A DNA stretch of 64,000 nucleotides, taken from assembly GCA_963969395.1 (NCBI GenBank), contig OZ017801.1, positions 11,537,611 to 11,601,610 on the forward strand, given 5' to 3'. Below are positions 21,745 through 33,600 of this stretch, in pieces; position 1 is the first letter of the stretch; every line of letters starts with the position of its first letter. The translations under genes were made by a program, and so were the position numbers. The DNA is from Pseudoscleropodium purum. Taxonomy: Eukaryota > Streptophyta > Bryopsida > Hypnales > Brachytheciaceae. A model generated the notes under the pieces. The model was not told the DNA's origin. It saw only the letters and a list, made by a program, of their open reading frames with translations, and searched no databases.

Positions 21745-24700
21745 TGGAGATGCCAACACTTGTGGTTAGTAACTTGGGGATTCAATATATATATATATAT
21801 ATCAACAAAGCATTGAAGATGGCCATTTTCAATCTTGTTCTTAAGGTGACCATGTGCAGTTTTTATACATGAGCATGAGTTGTTTTGTTGAGATCATTAG
21901 TAATGTGTTGCTTATCAACATACTTTCAATCTATGTCAGTTTGTACAAGAATGACAAATCATATTGGATTGTGTTGTTTGTTTTGTTTGAATTTTTGGAA
22001 ATAATTGTGAGAATCCCAACCATCACCTTTCATATTTGTTGTCAATTGGCTATGTTTGGAATGGAGAATTTGTGGTATTGTTTGTTTTAAAGGTAGAATT
22101 ATAGACAACTAGTGTACTAAAAGAAATTAAATGAAGTTGAAGCATGTTTTTTGGTGATCTATCTATGTTGCTGAATACCACTTTTAAAACCAAGAATGAA
22201 GAATCCATATGGATGGTTGTTTTTGTTGTGTTTGGTTTGTTTTGATTTTTGAATACAATTGTGAAAATCCTAACCATCAACCTTTGTACAAAGAATGTGC
22301 TACCACTTGTCTAACTTTGATTAGGAGAATTTATGGCATTGGTTATTTCAAACAATTGAAGATTGCTCGTGTGTTGAAATAGTTGTTAAAGAAAGCAAAT
22401 GAAGTTGAAGCAACTTTTTTTGCCACTAAATGGGTGAGTGACATTGACTTTTGTCATTCAAATTCTTATTTTGCAATCTTGCTACAATGCCTAGGTAGAA
22501 ATTCCCATGTGTGCCATTAGTCTCCAAATGCTTTTGGATCAACAATGAACCTTATCCCCAAAAGTTTATAGTATTTCAAATATATAACTTGGCAATTAAT
22601 TACATCCATGGTGCATAATTACATCTTGCATGATGAATTCATATAAACATGAAGATTTGACAATGGATTGGACATGAGCCAATAATACAATATAGGATTG
22701 AGGCCGCATACATCATGTCTATTATATATAGCATTGGGGTTGGACTATGCCAATTTGACTAATGATTTTTTTTTCAATTTATAACCAAAACAAACCTTAA
22801 AACAAATTTTCCACCTATATTGGTTGTTTTGTGGTTATGTTGGATAGACAAATTTTAAATTATAGAAATGTCTCAATTTGTAGATTGATTGGTCAATATC
22901 TACAAAGAAAGCATTGATTTATTCAATATTGCTAAGTGAAGTAAAAACAATATAAAGACTTTTGATTTGTAAGCAGTTATGGTACTTTGTAGAGAAAATA
23001 ATATATAAAGTCATTAGATGTTTTTTAAGGGGTTTGGAGGGCCATTTGGGCCTGTTCTTGGTGTTGTTCCTCTAGTAGTCTAGAAACAGTTGTTGTAACT
23101 TTTTATTTTCATTTTTTAAATTTCGAATATTTTAAAATGCAAAAAAAAGGTTGAATATTTTTTTTAATTCTTGAAAAAATAAATGAAAAAAGTGACGTGG
23201 AAATTGTTGTGCTATGTCACACAAATGTTACGGGGTAGTGGAAACCCAACTAAGTGTGCGGGAACTCATAGCCCTTTCAAGAGCTAAAATCTCATGTAAT
23301 GCTTCTATTATCATTTCAATTTCTAAATTTTTCGAAACGAAAAAATTTCGTTTTTGAAATTTCATTTGTCATTTTTAAATTTCATATAAGAATCATTAGC
23401 AATTTCCATTTTTGTTTTGTCTCATACTTCTCCCTACTTCACTCCCTCAGGGCCTAATAAATTCCTGATAATAGAGGTTTTCAATGAATCATCCCACTTT
23501 GATATTCTTTTGCATATGAATGTGCTTCAAATTTTTTTAATTTTAACTGTACCAAAGTAAAGACTACTTTGTCTAGTATGCATGGAATGGATTGTAGAAA
23601 ATTACGACCATTGGATTTTTGGATCATAACAATTTTAGATGATCACCTAATAGGCAAGATACGCAGCTTTTGGTGAAGAAAAAATATTTAAGAAGATGAA
23701 TAATGCTTTGTACAACCCCCAAAAATAATTTTATTGGAATTGGAGGCAAATGTAGTTTTTTTGGTTTATTCTTAAATGAGAAACAAAACCTCTCTTGAAC
23801 TTGTATAAATAATTACATTTTCAAACAAAAAAAGTAGAAAGCAAATTGGATCTTACAAGATTTGAAAAAATTTATATATGCATCAATTTTTTTAATTTCA
23901 CAATTAATATTACTAGCATTTTGTTTGGAATCATTCTCATTATTTCTATTCTTCATTACACCAAATTGAACCTTTTATTTTTTAAATTGCTAAATATACA
24001 ACTTTAAAAGAATTTCTTATAAATCTAATTTATTTTTGTAGAATTTAGACTAGAAATATCCAAGAATTTTTTTTTTCCATCCCCACTATTTCTTTTATTG
24101 CAAAAATATATGTTTGTTCCTTTATTGTACAAAACTACATTCCCTAAATAATATTTTAAAATAATTAATCACATTGAAATTTTGATAATCAAAAAATGCA
24201 ACAACTATGTCAACTTGTTACTCCATAAGACTCTTACTTACAAAATATCAAAATTTATTTCACCCTACTAAGAATTTATCATTGAAAATGTAAAGAAGAC
24301 ACATTCTATCATCTTAGTTAGTCCTTGAGGGGTGAAAGATTTATTAATGATGGAACTAAGGTTTTTTTTTTTCTTTCCTCTGAAATATCAACTCAACTTT
24401 TCAACAAAATAAAAGGAACTTAAGTTTTTGTAATGCAAATTAAAAATTTAAGCAAAGTGTTCAAAAGTTTGTTGATTCCATTTGGGACCTTGTAGAAACA
24501 GCTATTTTTTCTATTCAAACGCTACAATCTCTTAATCCATATGTTTAATATAGTACAAAAAACTCCACACATTTTCTTAGTATTGAAAAAATAAGGTCCT
24601 ACGTTTGAATCCCACAACTTATTCTATTTTATTCTCGTTTTTCACTTTTTATTAGAAATGGCAATTATTGGTTAATCATGTTACGACCTTTTACGATGTA

Positions 24701-25620
24701 ATTAATCTAAAAGAGTCTACATTTCCAAAATTATGAAGAAACATTATAGAATGCAAGTTAGAATAATAATTTAATGATGGTTTTTGAACAAAAGTTGTAA
24801 AATATGATCCATAGATTATCAATCCATGCATTCGGAACTACTACTAGACTAAGTACTAACAAACAATAATTCAAAATTCAAAACTCCAAAATGAAAATCT
24901 CTTCTAAAATTGTTAAGAGATTGATTATGTATAATTCTCACAAGAATGTTTCACTTTCTTCAAGTACAAAATGTGAAGTTTTAATAACAACAATGTCTTA
25001 AGATTTTTCTTTTTCTTCTTTTTAACAAGGGCATTTTCTAAATTAGAAAAGTTGGTTTTTGAGATTAAACATACCTATACCCTTGAGCTATAGAATATTG
25101 GAGTTCATTGTAAAGGTTACTATCATTTGTAATAAAGGTGTTAGAGGAAGGTTTAACTAGGAATAATACAAATTAAAGAAACATGGCACCCAATTCCTTC
25201 AAACCCAATTCAAGGAGTCACTTTTGTCTTGTGTTTTTCTCAAACTCTGACTCACAGGCCTTCAATGCGCACTTTACAAGTCACTCTCTCATAAAGAAAG
25301 GTTTTGAAAAATGTATCTTCTACAAATGTAAGAGAATTCACAAGTATGTCTTACAATAGAAGCTCCAAAAATGGTCTTAGGTTCTACGTGTATTCTATGA
25401 TGTCATATTCCAGCATGATAAAGATATTATTTACGAAAGTGACATCCAAATGAAAGATACTAATTGTTGAATAATCAATCCAGTGAATGATGTCCTTTTT
25501 TTTTTCTTTCTGAAATCCTTGAGTGCATACATAATTGACACTTTAGGAGTCAAATACAAGATCATATAATTATACAGTTCCCTACTTACAGACCTGTGAG
25601 GGTTGAAATTAATAATGGAT
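21745..25620. other. 3' flank of kinase A, AT-rich intergenic
   Basis: The sequence has a TA microsatellite at about 21786-21802 and is then AT-rich throughout. It aligns along its length with 42822-46790 in copy B, with small indels, including about 70 bases present only in B near 43863-43940. I see no gene in it. A short segment at 25140-25340, paired with 46290-46490, could hold a minor exon of a minus-strand gene, but support is weak. Confidence 0.55.
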
Positions 25621-25636
25621 ATCCAGCTGGAGAGAA

Positions 25637-25852
25637 CTACGCCATCAATAGAACCAGCAGGGAATCAAATTTGAATTGTGGAGTCCATTCCAACTGAACT
25701 GCTGTTGTTGCATTGTATGCTAGTATGCGGGCCAAAGGGAAAGCTCCGAATCTGATGAAGGCCTTCCTTGCCTCCTTGGTCCATAAATTTCCAAACTTGC
25801 TGCAGCCAGTCTCTCTGGAAATCCACTTCTGCTCAACTAAGCTGAGCTGCAC
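25637..25852 (-). pseudogene. Damaged minus-strand exon-like segment, copy A
   Basis: This is the counterpart of the intact segment at 46748-46999. In the matching frame it reads DFQRDWLQQVWKFMDQGG and onward, but a TGA replaces the Trp codon in IQIWFPAGS, and about 11 bases are missing just downstream. If the frame is coding, copy A is dead. I do not recognise the family. Confidence 0.35.
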
Positions 25853-26025
25853 TCTGTTTTAAATTGGGACTCTTTTTCGGTATTCTAATTAATTGAGAGC
25901 ATAAGAGAACACTCAGTGACAGGAAGGCTGCCGTGATCGCAACCCAAGCCAAGGCAGGTCGATGTAAGGTGGGTACTCCCCAAACCGGCACTTTTTGCTA
26001 CTGAGCCTATTTTCTATTCTTGTAC

Positions 26026-29000
26026 TGCTCAGATTTTCAAATGTTCTTCTTGGCATGTGAAAGGAGGTTTGAACACACTAGAGAATGTAACATTTGGATA
26101 CCGTATGCAAAAGTTATTAAGGAACAAAGTTTGGTTATAAAAGGGTTTCTTGCACATGGGTTCAGAATTGACTTTGGAGATGTACACACAGTGTAGATGG
26201 CGCTTTAAGGTCAGTGGCACATTTGGGTGTACCTACTTTAGAAACAATGAAATACCATCTGGATGTGCATTTGAAGCCGAAGTTAGTTGGGTTACATATT
26301 AGATAATCCATGAGCCGCACTAGTAGTGAATTGGTTATCTAATACATAAGCGGTTAAGTTGTACAATTTTCAATCACAACCTTGGATTGTCATGATTTAA
26401 GGGTGTATTAGGAAGCAAGTTGAAGAAGAAGGTTATAAGTTGCAACTTGTAATGGTAGTGGTGACTGGTTGCCAATGTAACAATGCCATGTCAGTGTTGA
26501 AAACCCAACAACCGTTTATGAAAGGACATACAATCAATTGAAATGGCGAAATTTCATGAGATTGGCACTTTCTTTCCACTCACCCTTCTATACCTCAAAT
26601 CGATTCCAATTCCTATGTTCTCAGAGTTCTTACTAATACACATTCAAAAATCGATCATACTTTTACCGCAAGAACCTTCTGATCAGCACAAATCTCAGAA
26701 GCACAGATGAATTAAGCTTCAATTATTTGAAATGCATTCATCTCTTCCAATTGGTGGTTTCAAATATGTGTACTTGTGAAAATTACATGCAACTTCTTGT
26801 CAGATAATTTTTTTTGTTAGAGAAAGAGTTGGAACTTGAAACTGAGTTTTGAACAAGGTAGTCAGAGGGATCTTATTTGGCTCCCAATCCTAGTTCCATT
26901 CACGAAAGACAAACTGCACCTAAACCATCATTTTGAGGTTCTTTTCTAATCCCAATTGTATATGCTTGGGGCTTTGCATATTTTTGGGGTGTGTGCCATA
27001 GATCACCTTATAGTGTATTAGACAACTTTTAGTCCTTTGTTCTAATTTTCACCAAAGAAAACAATTTTTTTTTGTATTTCATTAATAAAAATGGTCCTTT
27101 TTTTAATTTCATCCCATCTAATTAATGAATTGACTTTAATACAATTTGGTTTCTAGCCCATTTTGAAATTTTTGAAATACTCTTAAATTTGAATGTTATA
27201 TTGCAATTAGAATTTCGAGACTATTATCATAAAGTACTAAATTTCCATTTATAAAATGAGATGGAATTTTTGTTTGCACTCTAATACTATTTGCTATAAA
27301 ATTTACCTACAATCAAACTTTTTTCAAATTTTTTGCTCAAGTTCATTTTGTTTTTGATAACAAATTTCTTCACTTTTTGTGCAAAAATATACAATATTTT
27401 GAAGTCTTCACAAAAAAATCTAAAATATTCAAGAATCATATAAGACATGTGATTTCCTCTTTGAAAAAGAAATATAAAAAATTTCATTCCTTTATTGTAA
27501 CAAAATAGAGATCAAAATATGAAGAGATTTCAAGTTTGAGAGTATGAACCCAAGCTCCATCCTTCCAAGGTTAAAAAGGTTGTTTTAGCTTGAAGCATTC
27601 CAACATCTAATTTATAGACAAAGAATATATCGAAGTTCATTTATCTTTTTTATTATTGTTTAGATGAAAGTCATCTTAATTTGTAGAGATTTTTATGAAG
27701 TTGTTATTCTATCTAGTGGTTGGATTTGGCATAACTAGAATACATGTTTTTCTAAAACTAGAAATATGGAAGTGTGTCAAGTGGTTGTTCAAGCCCAAAT
27801 TGCATTGACTCTAGTTCAAAACTAGATGTGTAGAAAATGAGATCATACACTTAAGAGAACAAAAAAATTTCAATAAATCAGCATATTGAGGGAACCTCAT
27901 TTCAAATCCATTCCAGCATATTCTACTAAAAAAAATGACAATGTTTTACTAATAAATGAATTTAGAAGTAATTTCGGAATTTTCCTTTCAAAAAATATTC
28001 AAAAAATATTGGTGATAGCATTGGTAAATCTAATTGTATGGATGGAATTTAAAATTCAAAGAGTACAACTTTTGTTTGTATATTGATTCCAAAATATTCT
28101 TTCAAATAGTATTTTATGATGGTTATTCTCAAATCATCAATTCTAGTAAAAACTCTCCATGTTTGGGGGTTAAAGATATCTATAATTCATCTTTTTTATT
28201 TGTAAAATTACAACTTATGTCTATTATGAAGTTTTTGTAAAATTTGCAAATTTCAATATTTTAAAGCAATATGAATTTTGAAACTACAATCATTGTTTGT
28301 TGATGTTCTAATTTTAGAATGGCATGGTAACTTTGGTTTCTCCTATGATATGACAAACTATAATATACATCTCTGGTGAAAAATTTAGATTTTTTGAATA
28401 TATTTTGAATTTGATATGAACTTTCTTCAATTTCTTCTTAAAGAATTTACAAGAATTTCAAATTTCCCCCCCAAAATTTAAAAATCATATGACTTGCAGC
28501 GGACCCATGATTTCATAAATGAGTTGAAAAATAAATATGCAATTTTTCATTCATGTCTAGTGCAAAACGGCAGTCATGAACAGTGAAGTCTGAAATCATC
28601 AGTGCTCGTAGACCCGTCCTCCTAGGGTTTAGGGCTCAGCACCGGCGAGTCCCACTTGTTTTCTGAAGATCACGAGTGCTTCCAGATGTTTCTGTGGCTT
28701 ACCGGTTTTGCGAATCGATGCTGACGAGACGCCTGCAACAAGTCTACCAACCCTGGTGATGTGACGAGCTTCAACGATGTACTCATGGAGTGTAATTTGT
28801 AGCTGGTAGAGTGCAATTAGAAAATGTGTAGCACTTGCTGGAGTCTATTTGCAGCTCAATACTGATCGAGTTCGCTCCTGGAACGACTAGTCGCTCGTAC
28901 CTTCTTTGTTCATAGCGAGAAGAATGGCCCATATTGGATGGACTTCAAAATCCTGTTGCTTGCAATTTCATAATTCCTTGCCATTTGACAGATTTGGTGA

Positions 29001-29030
29001 CCTCTGGATAGACACCTTTCCTCTGGTAGG
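26026..29030. other. Unique spacer between duplication copies, AT-rich
   Basis: This interval separates the two duplication copies. It includes the diverged dispersed repeat at 27890-28180, and from about 28600 a more GC-rich stretch with no recognisable frame. No intact gene, RNA gene or transposon end was seen. Confidence 0.55.
27890..28180 (+). repeat. Dispersed AT-rich repeat, diverged member
   Basis: It resembles 9334-9660 and 37566-37860, sharing AACCTCATTTCAAAT, TATTGGTGATAG, TACAACTTTTGTTTGTATAT and GGGGGTTAAAGATATCT. It is more diverged from both than they are from each other, as expected if it predates the segmental duplication. Confidence 0.7.
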
Positions 29031-29175
29031 AATGAACTGCAGTATTGGAGGATGCCAGCGACAATATTGAGTTTTGAGGTAACAATGCTCCTGCAAGGAG
29101 ACCAGCACTTCATTTACGCAGGGCAGCATAGAGTTGGTTCAAGAGGTGTCATGAAGACGAAGTTTCTGTCGCAAT
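29030..29175 (+). repeat. Diverged relic of the kinase leader
   Basis: Blocks match the kinase leaders in order. TATTGGAGGATGCCAGCGAC matches TATTGAAGGATGCTAGCAAC (38446 and 17381). CTCCTGCAAGGAGACCA matches CTTCTGCAAAGAGACCA (about 38880). GGGCAGCATAGAGTTGG matches GGGCAGGATAGAGTTGG (about 38913). This suggests a third, older copy of the kinase promoter region just before copy B. No kinase coding sequence follows it. Confidence 0.5.
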
Positions 29176-29235
29176 TGTGCTTTAATTGACCCTTTCTGCT
29201 AATATGTCTGTACACTGACAATTTTTACCTCAACT

Positions 29236-29690
29236 TCAATTGTTCAAGAAAGAGTCCGACATTACTTTGGATGGAACGAGAAGTAATTTGGACGAAGCAT
29301 CACCGAAAGTGGAGGATGTATTCCGGACGTATCATCATCCGGAACATGGACCTCAGGACTGACGCCAAACTGCCCAATCCAAATGCTCCGCTCCCTTACG
29401 TACTCCAGTTGATACTCAGTCGTGGTCCCACTTCTTGAATCGAGAAAACGTTTATTTTGCACACAGTCAGTACAGCAGGTTCCCCGAAACATCTCGAGCT
29501 GCAAGACGGAGTATCAAGTCTCGAGTCGGTTGCCAGGCTTCTTGCTTACATATTTGTACTCGTAAGCTTATAATCTTTATCGCAAGTTGAATGTAATTGG
29601 TCCAGAAAGAAGATTCTTGGAGTGAGAAAGCCTCCAACACTACCTTGGATGGAATGAAAAGTAATTTGGAGGACGCTTCACTGAAGGTGA
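29236..29690 (+). repeat. Two diverged direct repeats of about 90 bp
   Basis: The segment at 29236-29320 (AAGAAAGAGTCCGACATTAC, GGATGGAACGAGAAGTAATT) recurs at 29603-29690 (CCTCCAACACTACCTTGGAT, GGAATGAAAAGTAATTTGGA). The second lies in a short open frame at 29597-29830, but no family is recognisable. They may be remains of a duplicated exon. Confidence 0.4.
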
Positions 29691-30011
29691 AGCTCATGTT
29701 CAGTTTACAGTCGGAAGACTCCTCCACTCGGCCGGCCTGCCCGCTCGAGTATAATTTCCCTCATAGGAAAACATATAAAGTTAATAGTATAGCAATTATA
29801 GCATGTATCCACGAGATGGATGTTTTGTGAACTTTTATCTCCTTTAATCTGTGGTTTCTGGAACAGCGTCTCGACCCCATGCATCGTGTTGCTCTAAGTA
29901 ATCGTACCGTGATTGTTTTTTTTTTCCTTTTTGACTTGTGAGATTGTTACCTGCGTCAGCTCCATCAGCTTCTTCAGCTTCTTATGTCGAGAAACGTGTG
30001 GGCATGTACAG

Positions 30012-30230
30012 GTTGGAGGAATTGTGACACAGGCTATTCACAGAATGGAAACAGATGTTGCACATCGTAAGGAAAAGGAGGCGCTTGAGAAACTCCATGA
30101 AGTTGAAGCAAAGCTAGCTGAGAATGCTCCAGTGGCGTTTCAGCCATCCAAGGGGTGGCTGGAGGGGCTTCGCTCAAGGAGTCTGTGGAAGTCGAAATCG
30201 ACTTCCTTTACACGAGCTCCAGATTGGTGA
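30012..30230 (+). pseudogene. Orphan last exon of the Kir-like channel
   Basis: This 219-bp segment is nearly identical to channel exon 9 (8349-8567). It keeps the preceding acceptor (CATGTACAG) and the TGA stop and encodes the same tail, VGGIVTQAIHRMETD to the end. None of the other eight channel exons lies upstream. The copy comes from the segmental duplication, whose left end falls in the last intron of the channel gene. Alone it cannot encode a channel. Confidence 0.92.
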
Positions 30231-30615
30231 TTCTGCTACAACGTAGGCTCAAATTGTCCCCCGAATTGTAACCTGGATTCATGTTGACTGGTTTGTTATC
30301 CAATCTTATTACACATTTACACCTTCTGTAGAGCTGGCTAGTTGGGAAGGTGTAGGCGCTGGGGTTACTGCTCGTGCCGAGTGGTGGCACCTGGGCAGAT
30401 ACGAGTACCTTATATTTATGATCCAAATTTTCTTATGTTTTCTCACTAGATTTATAAATTTTGGTTACATGAATGTGATCTGGGGTTCTGTGCACTTGAC
30501 AGAATTTGAATCCAAATTTTGAATGCGAATCACATCATCATGTTCATTTGCTGGTTGAATGTTGAAATATGTAAGGCAAGTACATCCAAAGTGCAATATA
30601 CCAGAAGTGTAGGGC

Positions 30616-33600
30616 CTCGGGGAGTTCACCACCCTGTGCGTAGCAAATCGCGTGAGACCTATGGTAGGGTGCAGTTTATTCATAGGACATAAAATTTATA
30701 CGCTTTGTAGATGTATTCAAGGGTGTAGGATTTTGTAGAAAAAGTAGTATAAATAATATTGGGTTTACTTTAATGGTTGGCAGTAGGTCATTATTAGAAG
30801 TACTATAGCATAATTTTAATTTGGGTGGGAAATTTTTTAAAGTAGAGTCCATTCCTGCCGTACAGGCTGTAAGAAAAAGGATGAAAAATAGGCAACTGAA
30901 GTGCGACCTGGATGAAGTCATCCGAGCTAATAGCGCTAGGGTTTGAGGATCATCGTTCTATGTTTGGCTGTGAGTGGGGTTTCAACGGAAATTTTGGAGC
31001 TCGTGCTTTGCTGGTGCTTTGGTCGTTTGTTGGTGGTTGTTGTTGTGCCTGCGCGTGTCTATGTTTAGTGATTTCGTGTGTTGCGATTGAGCGCTGCGTT
31101 GCGTGTGTACTGGCGATTTTGATTTGTTCTGGCGCTTTCGATTCTCAAACTTCAAAGTTCAAACCCCAGGTGAATGCACTTAACCTCTTCAGCTTTGATA
31201 CGGTTTCTTGACAACCCTGTTCTGCTTGAAATGAGTGCGTCGTTGATGTTGTTCATTGATTTCCGCTTGCAGGATGGCGTTGAAGATTAACTTGTACTTA
31301 CTTGAGGATGAGACTTCCACTCCGGAGCTCATCGGGCCTCTTTTCTGCTAGTCGGCTGTGCGGAACTATCAATCTCTGCACGTGATGCTTGAAGACATGG
31401 GCGTCGTGGATGGCGCTTTTGATTTCTGGGATCCCGATTCGAATTGTAGGATTAGGTCAAAGTTGGAGCGCCTCAACCCGATTCGACTTGATGTGCATGT
31501 AATTTCTCAATGCGGGGTTGAGGAGCCCGCAAACAAGTGTCGTCGTGTGGATGATTCCTCCATCGTTTCTGATTCAATTCCCTCGCCTGCAGTGTGTCTT
31601 GATTCTAATGAAGTCGATGTTGAGCCATTAGACCCTGCATGTGATTCGATAGATCCGGCAACTTCTTCTAGGGTTAGTAACGCATCATCTGGAGGTGAGC
31701 CGAAACTGGCTTCCTCTCTAATTAGTAAGGAAGTGCTGGAATTGTATGCCAAAGCTGAAGCAAAACTGAGGAGAGAGCTGAAAGCCATTTCTCTTGAGGA
31801 TTATGATTGGCACTTGAAATCTTACGATGTTGGCAATGTCGGTGTTGTGAAGGTTTACTGTTCTGAATGCCATAAGGAATTTGGTGGTAGTCAAGGAAAC
31901 CACAGTAATGTAATGGTTAAAAACTTGTTCAACAATTTTAAGAAAAGCCACATGAAGAGCGAAAATCACATTAAGCATTACTGTCGCAATAAGGGTGTTG
32001 CTTGGGATTCTCACCCGCAGTCGACAACAGCAAAGGGTAAGACTGTCATACTTACGCCGAAGGATTACAGACGCTTAGTATAGGAGGGCGTCCTTATTCT
32101 CGAGGGTGTCAACACAGCTGCGAAGTCGAAGAACAAACCATTCATTGTTGTTGGAGACCCTGATCAATCTGATGTTGTGAAGAGCTACTGGTATAAGGCT
32201 AAGTGTTCTTATTGCAATGATTTCTTGGCATTGTGCCCTCCCAAGAAGAACTTGGAGGCCAATCTGCTGAACCATTTGGGAGGGACCAAACATGCCCTTG
32301 CTGTGGAGAAGATGGACTCTGCAGCATCGGCCAAATCGGCCCTCATTTTTGGGAAGAGAGGTAGACCAACTCGGTCAGTTTCAAGTGGCGTTAGCCAATC
32401 CTCACTACATTCTTGGTTCAGACATTTTGACTCCGAGGGGCATGTAAGTGAATCTCCAAACCTTGATGAGTCATTTTTTAAGGCTCTTATGTGTTGGGGT
32501 TATTGGAAAGAGAATTGTACGTATGGGCAGAATGTTTACCCCATTAAATCTTTGCTTAATGACTTGCATCCAAGCAGTTGCTGGTATCCAGAACCTCATG
32601 TTCATGCTGTTGTGTCTGCATACGGGTCAGTTTCCATAATCTCAGGGACGTTCAGACATGCTGATTGTAGGAGGTTCAGTGTGACGGAGGAACCCTTTGA
32701 GAATTTTACTTGTTCCATGTGTGCTTCCATAATTGTTCAAGATGATTTTAGAAAACGAGTTGTCAGGGAATAGAAGAGTATAGAGAAGAGGGGATTGCAG
32801 GGGACAGGTGATGGTAGGAGGTTGTTGTATCTTGGTACTGCTGAGCTTGCTTCTCATAGTAGGGTCATCAGAAAGGAATTAAAGCTTCAGAGGTTGCATT
32901 TGGTTGTTGCCAAGGCTAAAATGGTGCAATTGAAAGTGAAAAGGCCGACCTTGAAGGAAAGTGCGAAGTCAGCTTGCACTAGCGGTGATCTGCTAAAATT
33001 CTGTAATAATATAATTGCTGCTCATCGAATAGGGTCGTTTGGAGGAAAACCGGCCTTGTGGAACTTCATGAAAGATGTTGCAAGTAATTTGAATCGTAAC
33101 AAAAAGGGATTCAAATTTTCTGCCAATTCTAAGTCGTTCTGTCAGGCCATGAAAATCTATGGTGGGCGCTGAATGTGTGACTTGTTCAGCCTTAACTATG
33201 CTGGTCCTTCGTTTTGCACAACTAAACATGAGAATAAGAAGGGTGTCCAGTTTGTTCCTGGTGTTCAACATCAGATTTTTGTGGAGGTTGCGAAAATCTA
33301 TAGGTCTGCCAAGGAGGCTCATGGAATTTCGGGTCCCGTTCCAGTCATCCTTGCTGAGGACGAAACTAAGGTGAAAGCTAGAGTGATGTGGGACTCACGG
33401 TTTGATGTACTGCTGGGCTTTTGTGGGACAAAAGAAGATCATGTTTGCAAGTCGAACTCCAGACCAGTTGTTGGCTCTGGTGAGGAGGGATACAATGCTG
33501 TTGTTGATGCATTTCGATCTAACCAGATGGGGGGCTTTGCCAGGATTGTGGTAGTCAACCCGATGCATGAGAAGTTACCTCACCTAGTTTTGGTGGTTTC

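Larger units (their letters stand above)
8143..26025 (+). repeat. Segmental duplication, copy A
   Basis: Copy A aligns in direct orientation with 29798-47199. It starts inside the last intron of the channel gene and covers that gene's last exon, AT-rich DNA, the kinase leader and gene, its 3' flank and a possible minus-strand exon, ending near a GGCACTTTTTGCTACT block. It holds a 7.2-kb transposon (10114-17280) absent from copy B. About 9035-9340 is also missing from B, most simply by deletion there. By eye the noncoding parts differ by a few percent. Boundaries are approximate to tens of bases. Confidence 0.9.
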
